Part shown: one piece after another, positions 28,081 through 37,691 of the stretch
Position numbering within the stretch: the first letter of the stretch is position 1
Layout: the number at the start of each line of letters is the position of its first letter
Assembly (NCBI GenBank): GCA_016709725.1
Contig: JADJMG010000010.1
Span: 62,001 to 126,000, forward strand
Origin: Bacteroidota bacterium
GTDB taxonomy: Bacteria > Bacteroidota > Bacteroidia > AKYH767-A > OLB10
Direction of reading: 5' to 3'
Length of the DNA: 64,000 nucleotides
Notes under the pieces: generated by a model
Database searches by the model: none
What the model was told of the DNA's origin: nothing
What the model saw: only the letters and a program-made list of their open reading frames with translations
Program-made: the position numbers and the translations under genes

Positions 28081-28140
28081 ACTACGCCTGCCTGCAGCAG
28101 TCAGGTTTCAATTGCAAGGCAAAGCATCCAACATCCAACT
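28081..28140. repeat. Short palindromic repeat, related to those at 6.4 and 30.3 kb
   Basis: GCCTGCCTGCAGCAGTCAGG (28086-28105) is an imperfect version of the CCTGCCTGCTGCAGGCAGG palindrome, followed by pyrimidine/AT-rich direct repeats of the type ATCCAACATCCAACTTCTAAAATC. Confidence 0.5.
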
Positions 28141-28141
28141 T

Positions 28142-28690
28142 CTAAAATCTAACGTCTAACTTCCCGCGTTCCCCTACAAAATGATCCTTGTCATCTTTAA
28201 ATAGAACATTGAACGTAGTTAAACTCCCGTAGATTCTAGTTAAGTATTGTTGCAGATTAATTTTTTCTTCTTCGTTTAAATTTTCACTTGCATTGATGCG
28301 TTGCTCCATCACCCGTAATCGATCGCGAAGCATGATGATTTTATTAAAGAAAGCGTCAATGGGAACTTCCTTAGGCTGTAGCCCTGCTTGGCCGGGGACT
28401 AAGATTATCTTTCCACCTAGCCATTTGTTTCCAAGGGGAACGGTCTCTTGTAAATCGCTATGTTTTTTGATGATATTGGTAAATACACGCTCTACTTCTG
28501 AAAAGGAAATGAGATCCGTATCTGCTTCTACCGCATCAATTATTTCCAACGCATTAAAACTTTTGGAGATTTCTAGTCTTCCTTTTTCATTGAATACCAC
28601 AGTGTAGGTCTTGGGTTTCACGTTGATGACTACTCCAATTCCAAATTCTGGGTGTTTCACCCTCGATCCAATTCCTAATTCTTCGTTCAT
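28142..28690 (-). CDS. Small protein with Tudor-like GxGSRVxHPxFGxG motif
   Basis: 182 residues from the ATG at 28690 (an in-frame start at 28825 would run across the divergent yrdC-like gene start, so it is rejected). The N-terminus MNEELGIGSRVKHPEFGIGVVI is the short beta-barrel motif also found at the C-terminus of UvrD/PcrA helicases and CarD-like proteins, where it binds RNA polymerase or nucleic acid. The C-terminal half is a helical, coiled-coil-like region (RDRLRVMEQRINASENLNEE). Function unknown. Confidence 0.72.
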   Translation of the reverse strand: MNEELGIGSRVKHPEFGIGVVINVKPKTYTVVFNEKGRLEISKSFNALEIIDAVEADTDLISFSEVERVFTNIIKKHSDLQETVPLGNKWLGGKIILVPGQAGLQPKEVPIDAFFNKIIMLRDRLRVMEQRINASENLNEEEKINLQQYLTRIYGSLTTFNVLFKDDKDHFVGERGKLDVRF

Positions 28691-28731
28691 ACGTTTATCT
28701 TTGCTTGATTGCAAATGTATAAGTTTGATAA

Positions 28732-29349
28732 ATGATTCTGAAAATTCATCCAAAAAATCCTGAACCGCGCAAAATTGCGGAAGTAGTTGCTGTCCTTGCA
28801 AAAGGGGGAGTAGCCATCGTGCCAACGGATACTATTTACGCTTTTGTTTGTGATCTTTCCCAATACAAAGGCTTTGAAAAGATTTGTAGAATCAAGGGGA
28901 TAAAGCCAGAAAAAGCGAATTTTTCCCTTCTATGTAAAGATTTGAGCAATATCAGCAATTACACCAAGCCTTTTGATCGCTCGATTTATAAGTTGCTTAA
29001 TAAGGCCCTTCCCGGACCATATACCTTCTTGTTGGAAGCCAGCAATGAAGTTCCGTCCTTGTTTCGCTCTAAGAAGAAGACCATTGGATTGCGTGTTCCT
29101 GACCATCCCATCATTCAAGAAATTATTGAAGCTTTAGGTCGACCTCTTGTATCTACTTCCTTGCATGATTTAGATGAAATTGTAGAGTATCCCAGCGATC
29201 CAGAACTCATTGCAGAGCAGTGGGAGTCGGTGGTTGATATCGTGGTGGATGGAGATTTTGGACACATTGTCGCAAGTACTATCATTGACTGTACCAGTGG
29301 CGAAGCGGTGTTGCTGAGGGAAGGAGCAGGGAGTAGCGATATTTTATAA
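28732..29349 (+). CDS. YrdC/Sua5/YciO-family protein, threonylcarbamoyl-AMP synthase-like
   Basis: 205 residues. It has the YrdC-domain hallmarks: PTDTIYAFVCDL, KGIKPEKANFSLLC (a variant of KxR...KP), PGPYTFLLEA, GLRVPDHP and STSLHD. The family makes threonylcarbamoyl-AMP from Thr, bicarbonate and ATP for tRNA t6A37. The FVCDL and CKD positions look YciO-like, so the activity is likely but not certain. Divergent from the preceding gene. Confidence 0.88.
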   Translation: MILKIHPKNPEPRKIAEVVAVLAKGGVAIVPTDTIYAFVCDLSQYKGFEKICRIKGIKPEKANFSLLCKDLSNISNYTKPFDRSIYKLLNKALPGPYTFLLEASNEVPSLFRSKKKTIGLRVPDHPIIQEIIEALGRPLVSTSLHDLDEIVEYPSDPELIAEQWESVVDIVVDGDFGHIVASTIIDCTSGEAVLLREGAGSSDIL

Positions 29350-29391
29350 GGTTCATTGAACTTTTCTCATCAAAAATCGTAAAACGAGACT

Positions 29392-30195
29392 ATGAAAATT
29401 TTAATTGTAGGTGGCGGAAATATGGGTTTGACCTATGCTAAAGCTTTTATAAATTCTCACGTAGTAACCCGAAGTCAATTGATGATTCTGGAAAAAACGT
29501 TGAGTAAAACAGACGACCTAAAAAGTTTGAATGTAGGAGAAATTTATAGTGATTCTTCCTTATGTATTTCAAATGCTGATTTGATCATCTTAGCTGTTAA
29601 GCCCCAAGATTTTCCACAGTTGATGGAAAGCATCGTAAAAGATGTTCGACCCAATCAAATATTTTTGAGCATCATGGCAGGAGTTAAAATAAGTACCGTC
29701 TGTCAAGGATTAAATATTTCGAAGGTAATTCGCGCAATGCCCAACCTTCCAGCTCAAATAGGGCAGGGGATGACCGCATTTACGGCTACGGATGCCGTTA
29801 GTCGGCACGAGCAAGCGATGGTGCAAAATTTATTGTCAACCACAGGGAAAACATTGTATGTAGAAAAGGAAGAAATGATTGATGCCGTTACCGCGGTTTC
29901 AGGTTCGGGTCCTGCTTATGTGTATTATTTTATGGATGCGATGGTGAAGGCGGCAATGCAGATGGGTTTTGCGAAGTCGGAAGCGGATTTATTGGTAATG
30001 CAAACTTTTTCTGGCGCTATTTCACTCTATCAGCAATCAGAATTAAGCTGTGATGAATGGATCCAACGAGTAGCTTCGAAAGGAGGAACTACCGAAGCAG
30101 CCATTGAATCTTTTTCTCAAAATAAGGTAAGTAGTTTAATTGGCGATGGACTTCATAAAGCACAGGATCGCGCTGTGGAGTTAGGAAAAAATTAA
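29392..30195 (+). CDS. proC: Pyrroline-5-carboxylate reductase
   Basis: 267 residues. N-terminal Rossmann GGGNMG (7-12), AVKPQDF, the catalytic-domain signature VTAVSGSGPAYVYYFMDAM and the C-terminal VASKGGTTEAAIES are all typical of ProC, which reduces P5C to proline with NADPH. Full length. Confidence 0.97.
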   Translation: MKILIVGGGNMGLTYAKAFINSHVVTRSQLMILEKTLSKTDDLKSLNVGEIYSDSSLCISNADLIILAVKPQDFPQLMESIVKDVRPNQIFLSIMAGVKISTVCQGLNISKVIRAMPNLPAQIGQGMTAFTATDAVSRHEQAMVQNLLSTTGKTLYVEKEEMIDAVTAVSGSGPAYVYYFMDAMVKAAMQMGFAKSEADLLVMQTFSGAISLYQQSELSCDEWIQRVASKGGTTEAAIESFSQNKVSSLIGDGLHKAQDRAVELGKN

Positions 30196-30277
30196 TTTTC
30201 CTTCGACAGATTATTAAAATTATCTTGTAAAAGATTAATTCATGTTATTTTAATGCTTTTAGGAGTATAAAGATTCA

Positions 30278-30556
30278 TTTTAAACCTGCCTGCAGCAGGC
30301 AGGCACTAGAGAAAAAGAAGGGCACTAGAGTGCACAATAGAATAATTTAAGTGTACAATTTCCCGCGCCCTTCCGGGGGGGTCTAGTAATTAAAATTTTT
30401 GTTTCAGTAGTGTTTGCCTAGTGATCTTTAGTGCTTCAAGTGCATGTATGCTGCAGTAAAGATAAAAAATTACTTATAATACGTTGAATAATTTTTACCT
30501 AAAATTCCCTGAAGCTTGCAGCCAAAAGCTAGCAGCCCAACCATTTTCCGAAGCGT
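30278..30556. repeat. Dispersed intergenic repeat, copy 2 (partly inverted)
   Basis: 30278-30336 is the reverse complement of 6425-6484 with about five mismatches, including the CCTGCCTGCAGCAGGCAGG palindrome. 30511-30556 is a direct copy of the GAAGCTTGCAGCC...CCGAAG block at 6535-6561. Nothing else is visible in this 390-bp gap. Confidence 0.75.
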
Positions 30557-30588
30557 AAATTATTTATTATTGAAAAATTCCTAACTAA

Positions 30589-32099
30589 TTATCCTTTCAC
30601 AGCTTTAAACGCATCTGCAAAAAATGAAATAATGTCACCTGATGTCATACTGTTTGGATGTGTTTTTTGAGCGCAAAAATCTCCTGCTAATCCATGCAAA
30701 TACGCACCGCATAATGCTGCTTTGAGAGGAGATAATCCTTGCGCTAATAGTCCAGTGATTAATCCTGTAAGCACATCTCCCGAACCACCTTTTGCCATTC
30801 CATGATTTCCCGTTGGATTAAAAAACAATTGACCATCGGGACAAGCGAGTGCTGAATATTTTCCTTTTAACAAAATATAGCAATTGTATTTTTTCGCCAT
30901 CTCCAATTGCTTCTTGGTACGCTCAAATGGATCCGCAATTTTGCCAGCTAAACGATTAAACTCTCCAAGATGTGGAGTAAGAATACATCCTGCAGGAAGA
31001 AAGTTGAGCCAAGTGGGATTATCAGCTAAATGGTTGAGCGCATCCGCATCCAACACCATCGGCGATTTATAATCTTGAATCAATCGCTTTAATACATTTC
31101 CACTTTGATGGTCCATTCCAATCCCCGGACCCACACCAATGGCACTGTAGCTTTCAGGCTTCACAATCTCCGTTAAGTAGTGTGCGTGTTCGTCGGCATT
31201 GCACATCGCTTCAGGAGCGGCGATTTGTATGGGTAAAGCGCATTCTTTAGGTGTTCTCACCGTGACTAACCCAACACCACTGCGCAAACAACTTTGTGTA
31301 GATAGCAAGGCTGCGCCTGATTTCCCAGTACTCCCTACTAACAGTAACGCATGTCCGAAAGTTCCCTTATGTCCAAAGGATGGTCGGGAGCCCAGCATTG
31401 AATTAATATTAGCATCCGTTGGAATTTGAGCGATCGCAGCTGTTTTTCGCTCAAAATCTTTGTTTAAATGGATATCAAGTATTTCTATATTTCCAGTGAG
31501 ATGGGCATATTCAGGATAGAAAAATGCCTGTTTAGCATAGGAGAATGTTAAAGTGTGATGTGCCGCCACTACATTTTTTATTGCTTCGGTTACTTGATCA
31601 CAAAAGAGACCACTCGGCACATCGATTGAAATAATTTTACATGGTGAAGAGTTTATTTCTTGAATAATTTCTGCAACCGGTGATTCGACAGCTCTTGTGA
31701 GACCAGTTCCAAACAGTGCATCAATTATAATCGTTGAAGATGTGAAATCAGGAATGGATTTGGAATCGGAAAGGAGGATGGTGGAATTTCCAGGAATCGA
31801 TTTCCATGCTTTTAAATTTTGTGTAAAACACTCCGATTCATTTCCGGTTCCTTCGACAAGGTAAACATCAATATTTTTCCCTCTACTAAAAAGTTGTCTC
31901 GCTATGGCTAACCCATCTCCACCATTGTTTCCTTTGCCACAAAAATGGCGAATGAAACTCCAGGCGGAATATTTTCGAGGATCCATGATGTGCAGCATGC
32001 AGCAGCACGTTCCATCAAATTAATTTCAGAAATATTTTCTTGACGAAGCGTTGCTTCATCAGCTTGTCGAATTTGCTCCGCTGAAAAGACTTTTATCAC
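30589..32099 (-). pseudogene. nnr: Bifunctional NAD(P)H-hydrate epimerase/dehydratase, frameshifted
   Basis: Repairs NAD(P)HX, the damaged hydrated cofactor: the N-terminal YjeF_N domain epimerises it and the C-terminal carbohydrate-kinase-like domain dehydrates it. The start at 32099 reads MIKVFSAEQIRQADEAT and stops at 31908; FCGKGNNGGDGLAIARQL continues in the next frame through the GGDGL motif. The C-terminal domain shows GTFGHALLLVGSTGKSGA, LDADALNHLA, TPHLGEFNRL and MAKGGSGDVLTGLI. One missing base in the A5 run at 31941-31945 explains the break. Last gene of the coaE/nusB run; it overlaps the exonuclease gene by 4 bp. Confidence 0.92.
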
Positions 32100-33040
32100 T
32101 CTGATAAAGTATAAACTTGTACATTCTTTAACTCTGGTGTTGTTTTTAAATCTTCACCAATTCCGTGAATCGTGTACACTACTTTAGCTTCACTTTCTAA
32201 AATTGTTTTTATTAGCGAAGGCCAATCGGCGTGATCACTCACATAAAAAGGAAAATCGAATCGTGCATGTTTTTCGTCCCAACCCGTTGCGAAGGCTCTT
32301 AAAAAATGTGTACCCGGACGAAAGTTTAATAATACAGGAGGAGGTACTAAATAAATGATCCCTTTTTCGTTTTTAAATTGTTCACGTTTGTAAGGTTCCC
32401 ACTTTCCTAAATCAAAACCCATGCTTTCATATATTTTATGATAAGCAATCATCTTTGGATGAATCATCACACGCAGATGCGGATGTATGTCGTTGATGAG
32501 TCGAGTGAGGCGTTGCGATTTTCCTAGATTATAAGCGCCCAACATTAAATTTACGTCTTTATATTCAGATAGCGCAGCCACACTTTTTTCAGCAGGGGGA
32601 TGAATTTTATTTTCTTTTCCGAAAGTAACTTCAGTGATTAGCACATCGCATTTTACAATTTCAAAAGGCTCACAGCTTTTATCTAATTCACGCTTATAAT
32701 CTCCTGTGTAAACATGCGTGATACCATCTTTCACCCATTTGATTTGTGATGAACCTAGCATATGTCCAGCCCCATGTAAGGAAAAAGGAATATTTTGGAT
32801 CGTAAAAGTTTCACCAAACGAAATAATGTTGATGGTTTTAGCAGCGTACTTAAAACGTGATTTAATTAATGCTGCAGTCCCTTCACTACAATAAACCGTT
32901 TCATGACCTTCTACGGCATGGTCACCGTGTGCGTGACTAATAATGGCACAAGAAACGGGTTCTTTGGGGTCAATAAAAATATTGGTTTCAGGAATTCGAA
33001 AACCTTTTGTTGAAGTATCAAGAGGAGGCGTTATGTTCAC
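32096..33040 (-). CDS. Metallo-beta-lactamase-fold exonuclease/mRNA-processing-like protein
   Basis: 314 residues. The metal motif is SHAHGDHA (residues about 34-41), followed by HMLGSSQI, YTGDYKRE and a C-terminal SDHADWP, the arrangement of Cft2/ligase-associated exonuclease-type MBL proteins that act on RNA or DNA. A beta-CASP-like insert seems partial. It overlaps coaE by 23 bp upstream and nnr by 4 bp downstream. The substrate is not determined. Confidence 0.85.
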   Translation of the reverse strand: MNITPPLDTSTKGFRIPETNIFIDPKEPVSCAIISHAHGDHAVEGHETVYCSEGTAALIKSRFKYAAKTINIISFGETFTIQNIPFSLHGAGHMLGSSQIKWVKDGITHVYTGDYKRELDKSCEPFEIVKCDVLITEVTFGKENKIHPPAEKSVAALSEYKDVNLMLGAYNLGKSQRLTRLINDIHPHLRVMIHPKMIAYHKIYESMGFDLGKWEPYKREQFKNEKGIIYLVPPPVLLNFRPGTHFLRAFATGWDEKHARFDFPFYVSDHADWPSLIKTILESEAKVVYTIHGIGEDLKTTPELKNVQVYTLSE

Positions 33041-33626
33041 TTTGCGATATTAAAAGTTCATGCAGATGCAATACCTGAGGAATCAGAAATTGTTTTTCAT
33101 TGTTTTGGATGATAAAGCTAGTAAATTTTCGCTTCTTTTCCATAGGCCATTGCCTGGATATGATCGATTGAACTTCTGTTTCGCTACGTTTGTCTCTCTG
33201 TATCACCCGTTTAATACGCAATTCATCAGGAGCGTCAATCAAAATAATAACATCTAAATCTTTGTAAGTTCCCGATTCAAGCATGATTGCGGCTTCCCGG
33301 ATAGAGTAGGGTGCCTTTGGAATTTGTAATAGCCAATTTTCATAATCGGTTAAAACAAAGGGGTGCACCAATTGATTAAGTTGGTTTAAATCTTCTTCGT
33401 TATTAAAAACTCTTTGCGCCAAATAGGTACGATTTAATACCCCATCAGCTCCAAAAGTGTCGTCTCCAAAATGATCGATGAGTTGATTTTTTAAGACTGC
33501 ATCTTCAGCCATCAACCGTTTTGCACTTCTATCGGCATCGAATACAGAAATGCCTAATGCTTGAAAAATTTTGCAAACTGTGGTTTTTCCCGACCCGATT
33601 CCTCCTGTAATTCCAACGCGTAGCAT
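33018..33626 (-). CDS. coaE: Dephospho-CoA kinase
   Basis: 202 residues. P-loop GGIGSGKT (8-15), FDADRSAKRLM, DAPDELRIKRVIQRDKRSE and VIQNNE-like end. Last step of coenzyme A synthesis. Starts one base from the YbbR-like gene stop, so co-translated in the nusB-nnr run. Confidence 0.97.
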   Translation of the reverse strand: MLRVGITGGIGSGKTTVCKIFQALGISVFDADRSAKRLMAEDAVLKNQLIDHFGDDTFGADGVLNRTYLAQRVFNNEEDLNQLNQLVHPFVLTDYENWLLQIPKAPYSIREAAIMLESGTYKDLDVIILIDAPDELRIKRVIQRDKRSETEVQSIISRQWPMEKKRKFTSFIIQNNEKQFLIPQVLHLHELLISQSEHNASS

Positions 33627-33627
33627 C

Positions 33628-34560
33628 TTAATCGAAAGATTTTGTGAGTTTGTTTACATGTTGGGGCTCAACCATCACTCTGCTCGCCCAATAGGGAGCA
33701 TGAAGTACTTCAATGAAAGCTTTATCATCGCTGCCAGTACCTTTCATTTGCACCACTTTAAACTGTTTGTGGTGGGTTTGGTTGTATTTGCTCATTGGCA
33801 CCATACAAGTTACCTGAACAGACGAAGGAATGAATAATTCTCCATATTTTGTCTGAATAGGGACGTCTAATTCTATTTCTGTGCCTTCTTCAACAGGTAC
33901 CATTAACCAAACATTGTTTTGCAATAATCGATAGGTTTCGAAAGGCTTTTTCAATTTGACTTTCTTAAAAATTGAATGAGAAACATTTTTTTCTGTGACC
34001 GTTTCTGCATAAATATCGGTAACACTCGGTGGAATTTTGTTATTGGAATAAACCCAAACGCTATCGGGGTAATATATTGATGGACTTGATTGAATAAAGG
34101 GAGTTTGAAAACTAAGTTTAAAGTTTCCTTTTACAGCCAGTTTTTTAGAGTAAAATTTAACTCCTGAAAAAATAAGTTGAGCCGGTTTTATTTCTGAGAT
34201 GGTAATTTCCTTTGAAAAATCATATAGTAAGGAAGAAATAGCGTCTTTGGATGAAATAACGGTATCCTTGGTTCTTGAGTTAAGGTAAGGTGTTTGGATG
34301 GAAAAATTACGTGCGGCATTATGAAAGCTCCAGAGAGAAAATCCCCTTCCTTTTACATCAATATGAATGGATGGAGGAAGGGGATGTGTGCTATTTTTAG
34401 AGATCTCTTTGTCGTAAATGATCGGAATGATTACTGAAGTGCTATGTACATTATTCAACGCATTAATCACCCAAATAAAGGCTGCCAACAAAACGCAAAG
34501 TGTAAAACTGACCCCTTGCCGGTTGGTTTTTGAAATGATTTTTTGAGCTAATTTTTTCAT
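33628..34560 (-). CDS. YbbR-like domain protein
   Basis: 310 residues. An N-terminal membrane anchor (VSFTLCVLLAAFIWVINAL) precedes two YbbR-type beta domains with the DVKGRGFSLW and PDSVWVYSN motifs. In firmicutes YbbR (CdaR) regulates diadenylate cyclase; in Bacteroidota it sits beside coaE/yajC and its role is open. Topology: periplasmic domain on one N-terminal helix. Confidence 0.82.
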   Translation of the reverse strand: MKKLAQKIISKTNRQGVSFTLCVLLAAFIWVINALNNVHSTSVIIPIIYDKEISKNSTHPLPPSIHIDVKGRGFSLWSFHNAARNFSIQTPYLNSRTKDTVISSKDAISSLLYDFSKEITISEIKPAQLIFSGVKFYSKKLAVKGNFKLSFQTPFIQSSPSIYYPDSVWVYSNNKIPPSVTDIYAETVTEKNVSHSIFKKVKLKKPFETYRLLQNNVWLMVPVEEGTEIELDVPIQTKYGELFIPSSVQVTCMVPMSKYNQTHHKQFKVVQMKGTGSDDKAFIEVLHAPYWASRVMVEPQHVNKLTKSFD

Positions 34561-34657
34561 CCTCTTTCAGTGGGTACTAAATTCCTACGTAGTTTATGAA
34601 CGAAGTACTGCTCCGGTTACAACCTAAGTAGTACTGAAAGAAATCATTAATAAAGAA

Positions 34658-34984
34658 TTACTTCTTTACTTCCGCTGTTGGCGCATATTGCTTGGTCACA
34701 TCTGCAGAAATCGCCGACTTCTCAATCTTTACTTTGATATCATCTGCAATTTCCAGAATAAAAGTTTTTTCTTGAACTTCAATAATCTTACCATGTACAC
34801 CGCCAATGGTTACAACCTTGTCGCCTTTCTTGATACTTTCTTTAAATTGCTTTTCCAATTTCGTTTTTTTCATCTGAGGACGAATCATGAAAAAATAGAA
34901 TACAACGATGATCATTAATATCATCATCATTTGTTGCATAGCACCGCCGCCAGCCGCTTGTAGTAGAATAGATAATGTACTCAT
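34658..34984 (-). CDS. yajC: Preprotein translocase accessory protein YajC
   Basis: 108 residues. One membrane helix (MMMILMIIVVFYFFMIRPQMKK) and then the YajC core with GDKVVTIGGVHGKI and VQEKTFILEIADD. The FYFFMIRPQ signature is diagnostic. Partner of SecDF at the Sec channel. Confidence 0.95.
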   Translation of the reverse strand: MSTLSILLQAAGGGAMQQMMMILMIIVVFYFFMIRPQMKKTKLEKQFKESIKKGDKVVTIGGVHGKIIEVQEKTFILEIADDIKVKIEKSAISADVTKQYAPTAEVKK

Positions 34985-35030
34985 AAATTAGAATTTATAT
35001 TTTGGAATTGATTTAATAATTGTTTGAATT

Positions 35031-35504
35031 TTATTTTTCTTTCACCGCTAAAACTTCGCCGCTAATGGTTAAAATTTTAGTGGTGGGCACTGTGTTTGCT
35101 AAAATGGTAATGTCTTTTATCACTTGTCCTGCAATGCCTTTACTTCTAAAGGTTACTTTAATTTCACCTTCATCTCCAGGATGTACTGGATTTTGTGTGT
35201 ATTCGGGTTGCGTACATCCGCACGATCCTTTCACTTGGGAAATGATCAAATCTGCATCGCCACCGTTTTTAAATTTGAAAACATGAACCACTTCATCACC
35301 TGAATTGATCGTGCCAAAATCGAAATTGCTTTCTTCAAAAGAAAACTTTGCCACTTTTGATTTAACTTCTTCTCCAGAAGCGGTTGCATCGATGTTGACA
35401 ATTGTTGGATCAACTTGTTCTTGGTTTTTTTTAGAATTGTTTTCTCCGCATGAAGTGATTAATATGCTTACTGCGAAAACAAAAAATAAATGATTTTTTT
35501 TCAT
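35031..35504 (-). CDS. DUF1573 lipoprotein
   Basis: The ATG at 35504 (MKKNHLFFVFAVSILITSC) gives a lipobox and 157 residues; a start at 35534 would overlap nusB and is not preferred. The DUF1573 domain shows FDFGTINSGDEVVHVFKFKN and the GSCGCTQP motif. Periplasmic Ig-like domain of unknown role, next to yajC and nusB as in many Bacteroidota. Confidence 0.9.
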   Translation of the reverse strand: MKKNHLFFVFAVSILITSCGENNSKKNQEQVDPTIVNIDATASGEEVKSKVAKFSFEESNFDFGTINSGDEVVHVFKFKNGGDADLIISQVKGSCGCTQPEYTQNPVHPGDEGEIKVTFRSKGIAGQVIKDITILANTVPTTKILTISGEVLAVKEK

Positions 35505-35511
35505 GTTTGTT

Positions 35512-36450
35512 CTATTCTTTGAGTCCTCTTCCAATTTTTTGAATTTTGCCTTCTTTCTTTAATTCAATAACAAGTTTGTCAATCACACCGTTGATGAAGG
35601 ATTTACTATTTGGTGTGCTGTAATCTTTTGAGATGTCAATGTATTCGTTGATGCTAACCTTAACGGGAATGGTGCTCAAATTCATGATTTCACAGAGTGC
35701 CATTTTCATCAAAATAATGTCGACCATTGCAATTCGTTCCGCGTCCCAGTTCTTCGTTTTGTCAGCAATAAGTTGATGAAAATAACTGTCGTCACGAATG
35801 GTTTTCTGAACTAAATCTTGCATGAACAGCACATCATCTTCTGCATCTTTATAGAGCGGTAGTAGATGATAGTTATTGGTTCCTTTTCCGTTTTCGCAGG
35901 TCTTTATTACGATGCCTTCAACCAATTCGATGCTCTCAGCCCAATAAATATTTTTCTCTTCTAGCACATGAGGAATGAATTCGGTTTTGGAAAAAAATTC
36001 TTTCATGATCCATTTTAAAGCAGTCACTTCCTCATCAGCGGTGTGACTTTCCGATTGTACAAAAGTTTTATACGCCTCTTGATTTTTTAAATGATGAAAA
36101 GCTTTTTTGACGGAATCATTATCTTGTTGCCAAGTAATTTTCTTCTTCTTGATTAAATCATTAAAGGTCTTGTCGTTTTCGAGCCACTGAATAAATGCTA
36201 AACTTTTTAAAGTATAAGCCGCTGTTTTTCGAATTCCTGTCACCATGGATGCAGGAGTGTCTTTGTAATACATTTCCTCTTGATGGGCTAACTCCAATAA
36301 AAATTGAAGTTGGGTCAAGTAGAGTTCATAAATCTTATCCGTTCCGTTCAACAGTTCTTGTTCTGTGCGACGGATGTCTTTCGGTTCTGATTGGTAAAAG
36401 GCATATAATGCCTGCATAACACGTATGCGAAGATGCCTTCTGCTTAACAT
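35512..36450 (-). CDS. nusB: Transcription antitermination factor NusB (long form)
   Basis: 312 residues, about twice the length of NusB in proteobacteria; this long form is usual for Bacteroidota. It starts MLSRRHLRIRVMQALYAFYQ and carries the C-terminal core DIILMKMALCEIM, VSINEYIDISKDYSTPNSKSFINGVID. Binds rRNA boxA with NusE. First gene of the yajC-coaE-nnr run. Confidence 0.94.
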   Translation of the reverse strand: MLSRRHLRIRVMQALYAFYQSEPKDIRRTEQELLNGTDKIYELYLTQLQFLLELAHQEEMYYKDTPASMVTGIRKTAAYTLKSLAFIQWLENDKTFNDLIKKKKITWQQDNDSVKKAFHHLKNQEAYKTFVQSESHTADEEVTALKWIMKEFFSKTEFIPHVLEEKNIYWAESIELVEGIVIKTCENGKGTNNYHLLPLYKDAEDDVLFMQDLVQKTIRDDSYFHQLIADKTKNWDAERIAMVDIILMKMALCEIMNLSTIPVKVSINEYIDISKDYSTPNSKSFINGVIDKLVIELKKEGKIQKIGRGLKE

Positions 36451-36502
36451 GGATTTTTTTAAGAACGTTAATGGTTATTCAATTCGGCAGGATGCCGGTT
36501 GA

Positions 36503-37612
36503 TTACATATTCGATTTTACTTTACTTATATCAGAAATTCTTTTCTCTGCAAGTTTAGTAGCTGCTAATTGAGTATAAATTCCTTCTGCACGTGCATTCT
36601 TAAGGATTTCTAATGTCACCGAATAAATATGCTCCGTTTGTGTTAAAGCACGTTGACGGTTGTAGCTAATTAATTCAGAATACACATTAATTAATCCACC
36701 TGCATTAATTAAAAAATCGGGAGCATAAATGATTCCTTTTTCCATCAACATGGGTCCATGAATCGTTTCATCGGCTAGCTGATTATTGGCAGCACCTGAA
36801 ATTACTTGACAACGTAATTTATTGATGTTTTCTGTATTTAAGGTAGCACCTAATGCACAAGGAGCATAAATATCCATGTCCATGTCGTAAACAGCGTCCG
36901 GACGAATTACTTCAGCTCCATATTCTAAACTTACCTTTTTTAATTGCTCTTCATTAATGTCAGTGATGTAAACAATCGCATTTTCTTTGCGTAAATTTTT
37001 TACCAAATTTTCACCTACGTGTCCAACACCTTGAACCACCACTTTCTTTCCACTTAAGTTATCATTTCCCCAAGCGAATTGAGCCGCAGCTTTCATTCCC
37101 ATATAAACCCCATATGCAGTCACAGGAGAAGGATCTCCACCACCACCCATCGATTCTGGTAAACCAGTAACATGTTTGGTTTCCATGGCCACGTATTCCA
37201 TGTCCTTGGTGCTGGTGCCCACATCTTCAGCGGTAATGTATTTTCCGTTTAAGTTATTTACAAAACGACCGAATTTACGAAACAGCGCTTCTGATTTGTC
37301 CTTCTTACTATCACCAATGATGACTGCTTTTCCACCACCTAGATTTAATCCAGAGATAGCAGCTTTATAGGTCATTCCACGAGATAATCTTAAAACATCG
37401 TTCACCGCTTCCGCTTCCGACTTATAACTCCACATCCGAGTTCCGCCTAAGGCTGGTCCTAATACCGTATTATGAATCGCAATGATGGCTCTCAATCCAG
37501 TGTCAGGATCATTACAAAACACCACTTGTTCATGGTTGCTCTCCGAAATACTTTCGAAAACATTCGTATTAACCTGTGCCATCGCAGGCTTCTTTTCTTT
37601 CACATCAATCAT
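36503..37612 (-). CDS. Glu/Leu/Phe/Val dehydrogenase, leucine-dehydrogenase-like
   Basis: 369 residues. LGPALGGTRMW, SGLNLGGGKAVIIGD (catalytic lysine region), and the NAD-binding GVGHVGENLVKNL. Oxidatively deaminates a branched-chain amino acid to the keto acid with NAD+. Length and motifs match leucine dehydrogenases; substrate preference (Leu, Val or Phe) cannot be read. Located 53 bp upstream of nusB on the same strand. Confidence 0.9.
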   Translation of the reverse strand: MIDVKEKKPAMAQVNTNVFESISESNHEQVVFCNDPDTGLRAIIAIHNTVLGPALGGTRMWSYKSEAEAVNDVLRLSRGMTYKAAISGLNLGGGKAVIIGDSKKDKSEALFRKFGRFVNNLNGKYITAEDVGTSTKDMEYVAMETKHVTGLPESMGGGGDPSPVTAYGVYMGMKAAAQFAWGNDNLSGKKVVVQGVGHVGENLVKNLRKENAIVYITDINEEQLKKVSLEYGAEVIRPDAVYDMDMDIYAPCALGATLNTENINKLRCQVISGAANNQLADETIHGPMLMEKGIIYAPDFLINAGGLINVYSELISYNRQRALTQTEHIYSVTLEILKNARAEGIYTQLAATKLAEKRISDISKVKSNM

Positions 37613-37691
37613 GTACAGGAGTTGTTATTGGGTGTGCAAAGTTATGTCTTTTTGTAAAATAAATACCTACTAAATGCCTTTATGCTAATGG

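Noticed and set aside
28691..28825. Upstream start for the 28142 gene
   Set aside because: It would extend across the start of the divergent YrdC-like gene and encodes an unlike peptide.
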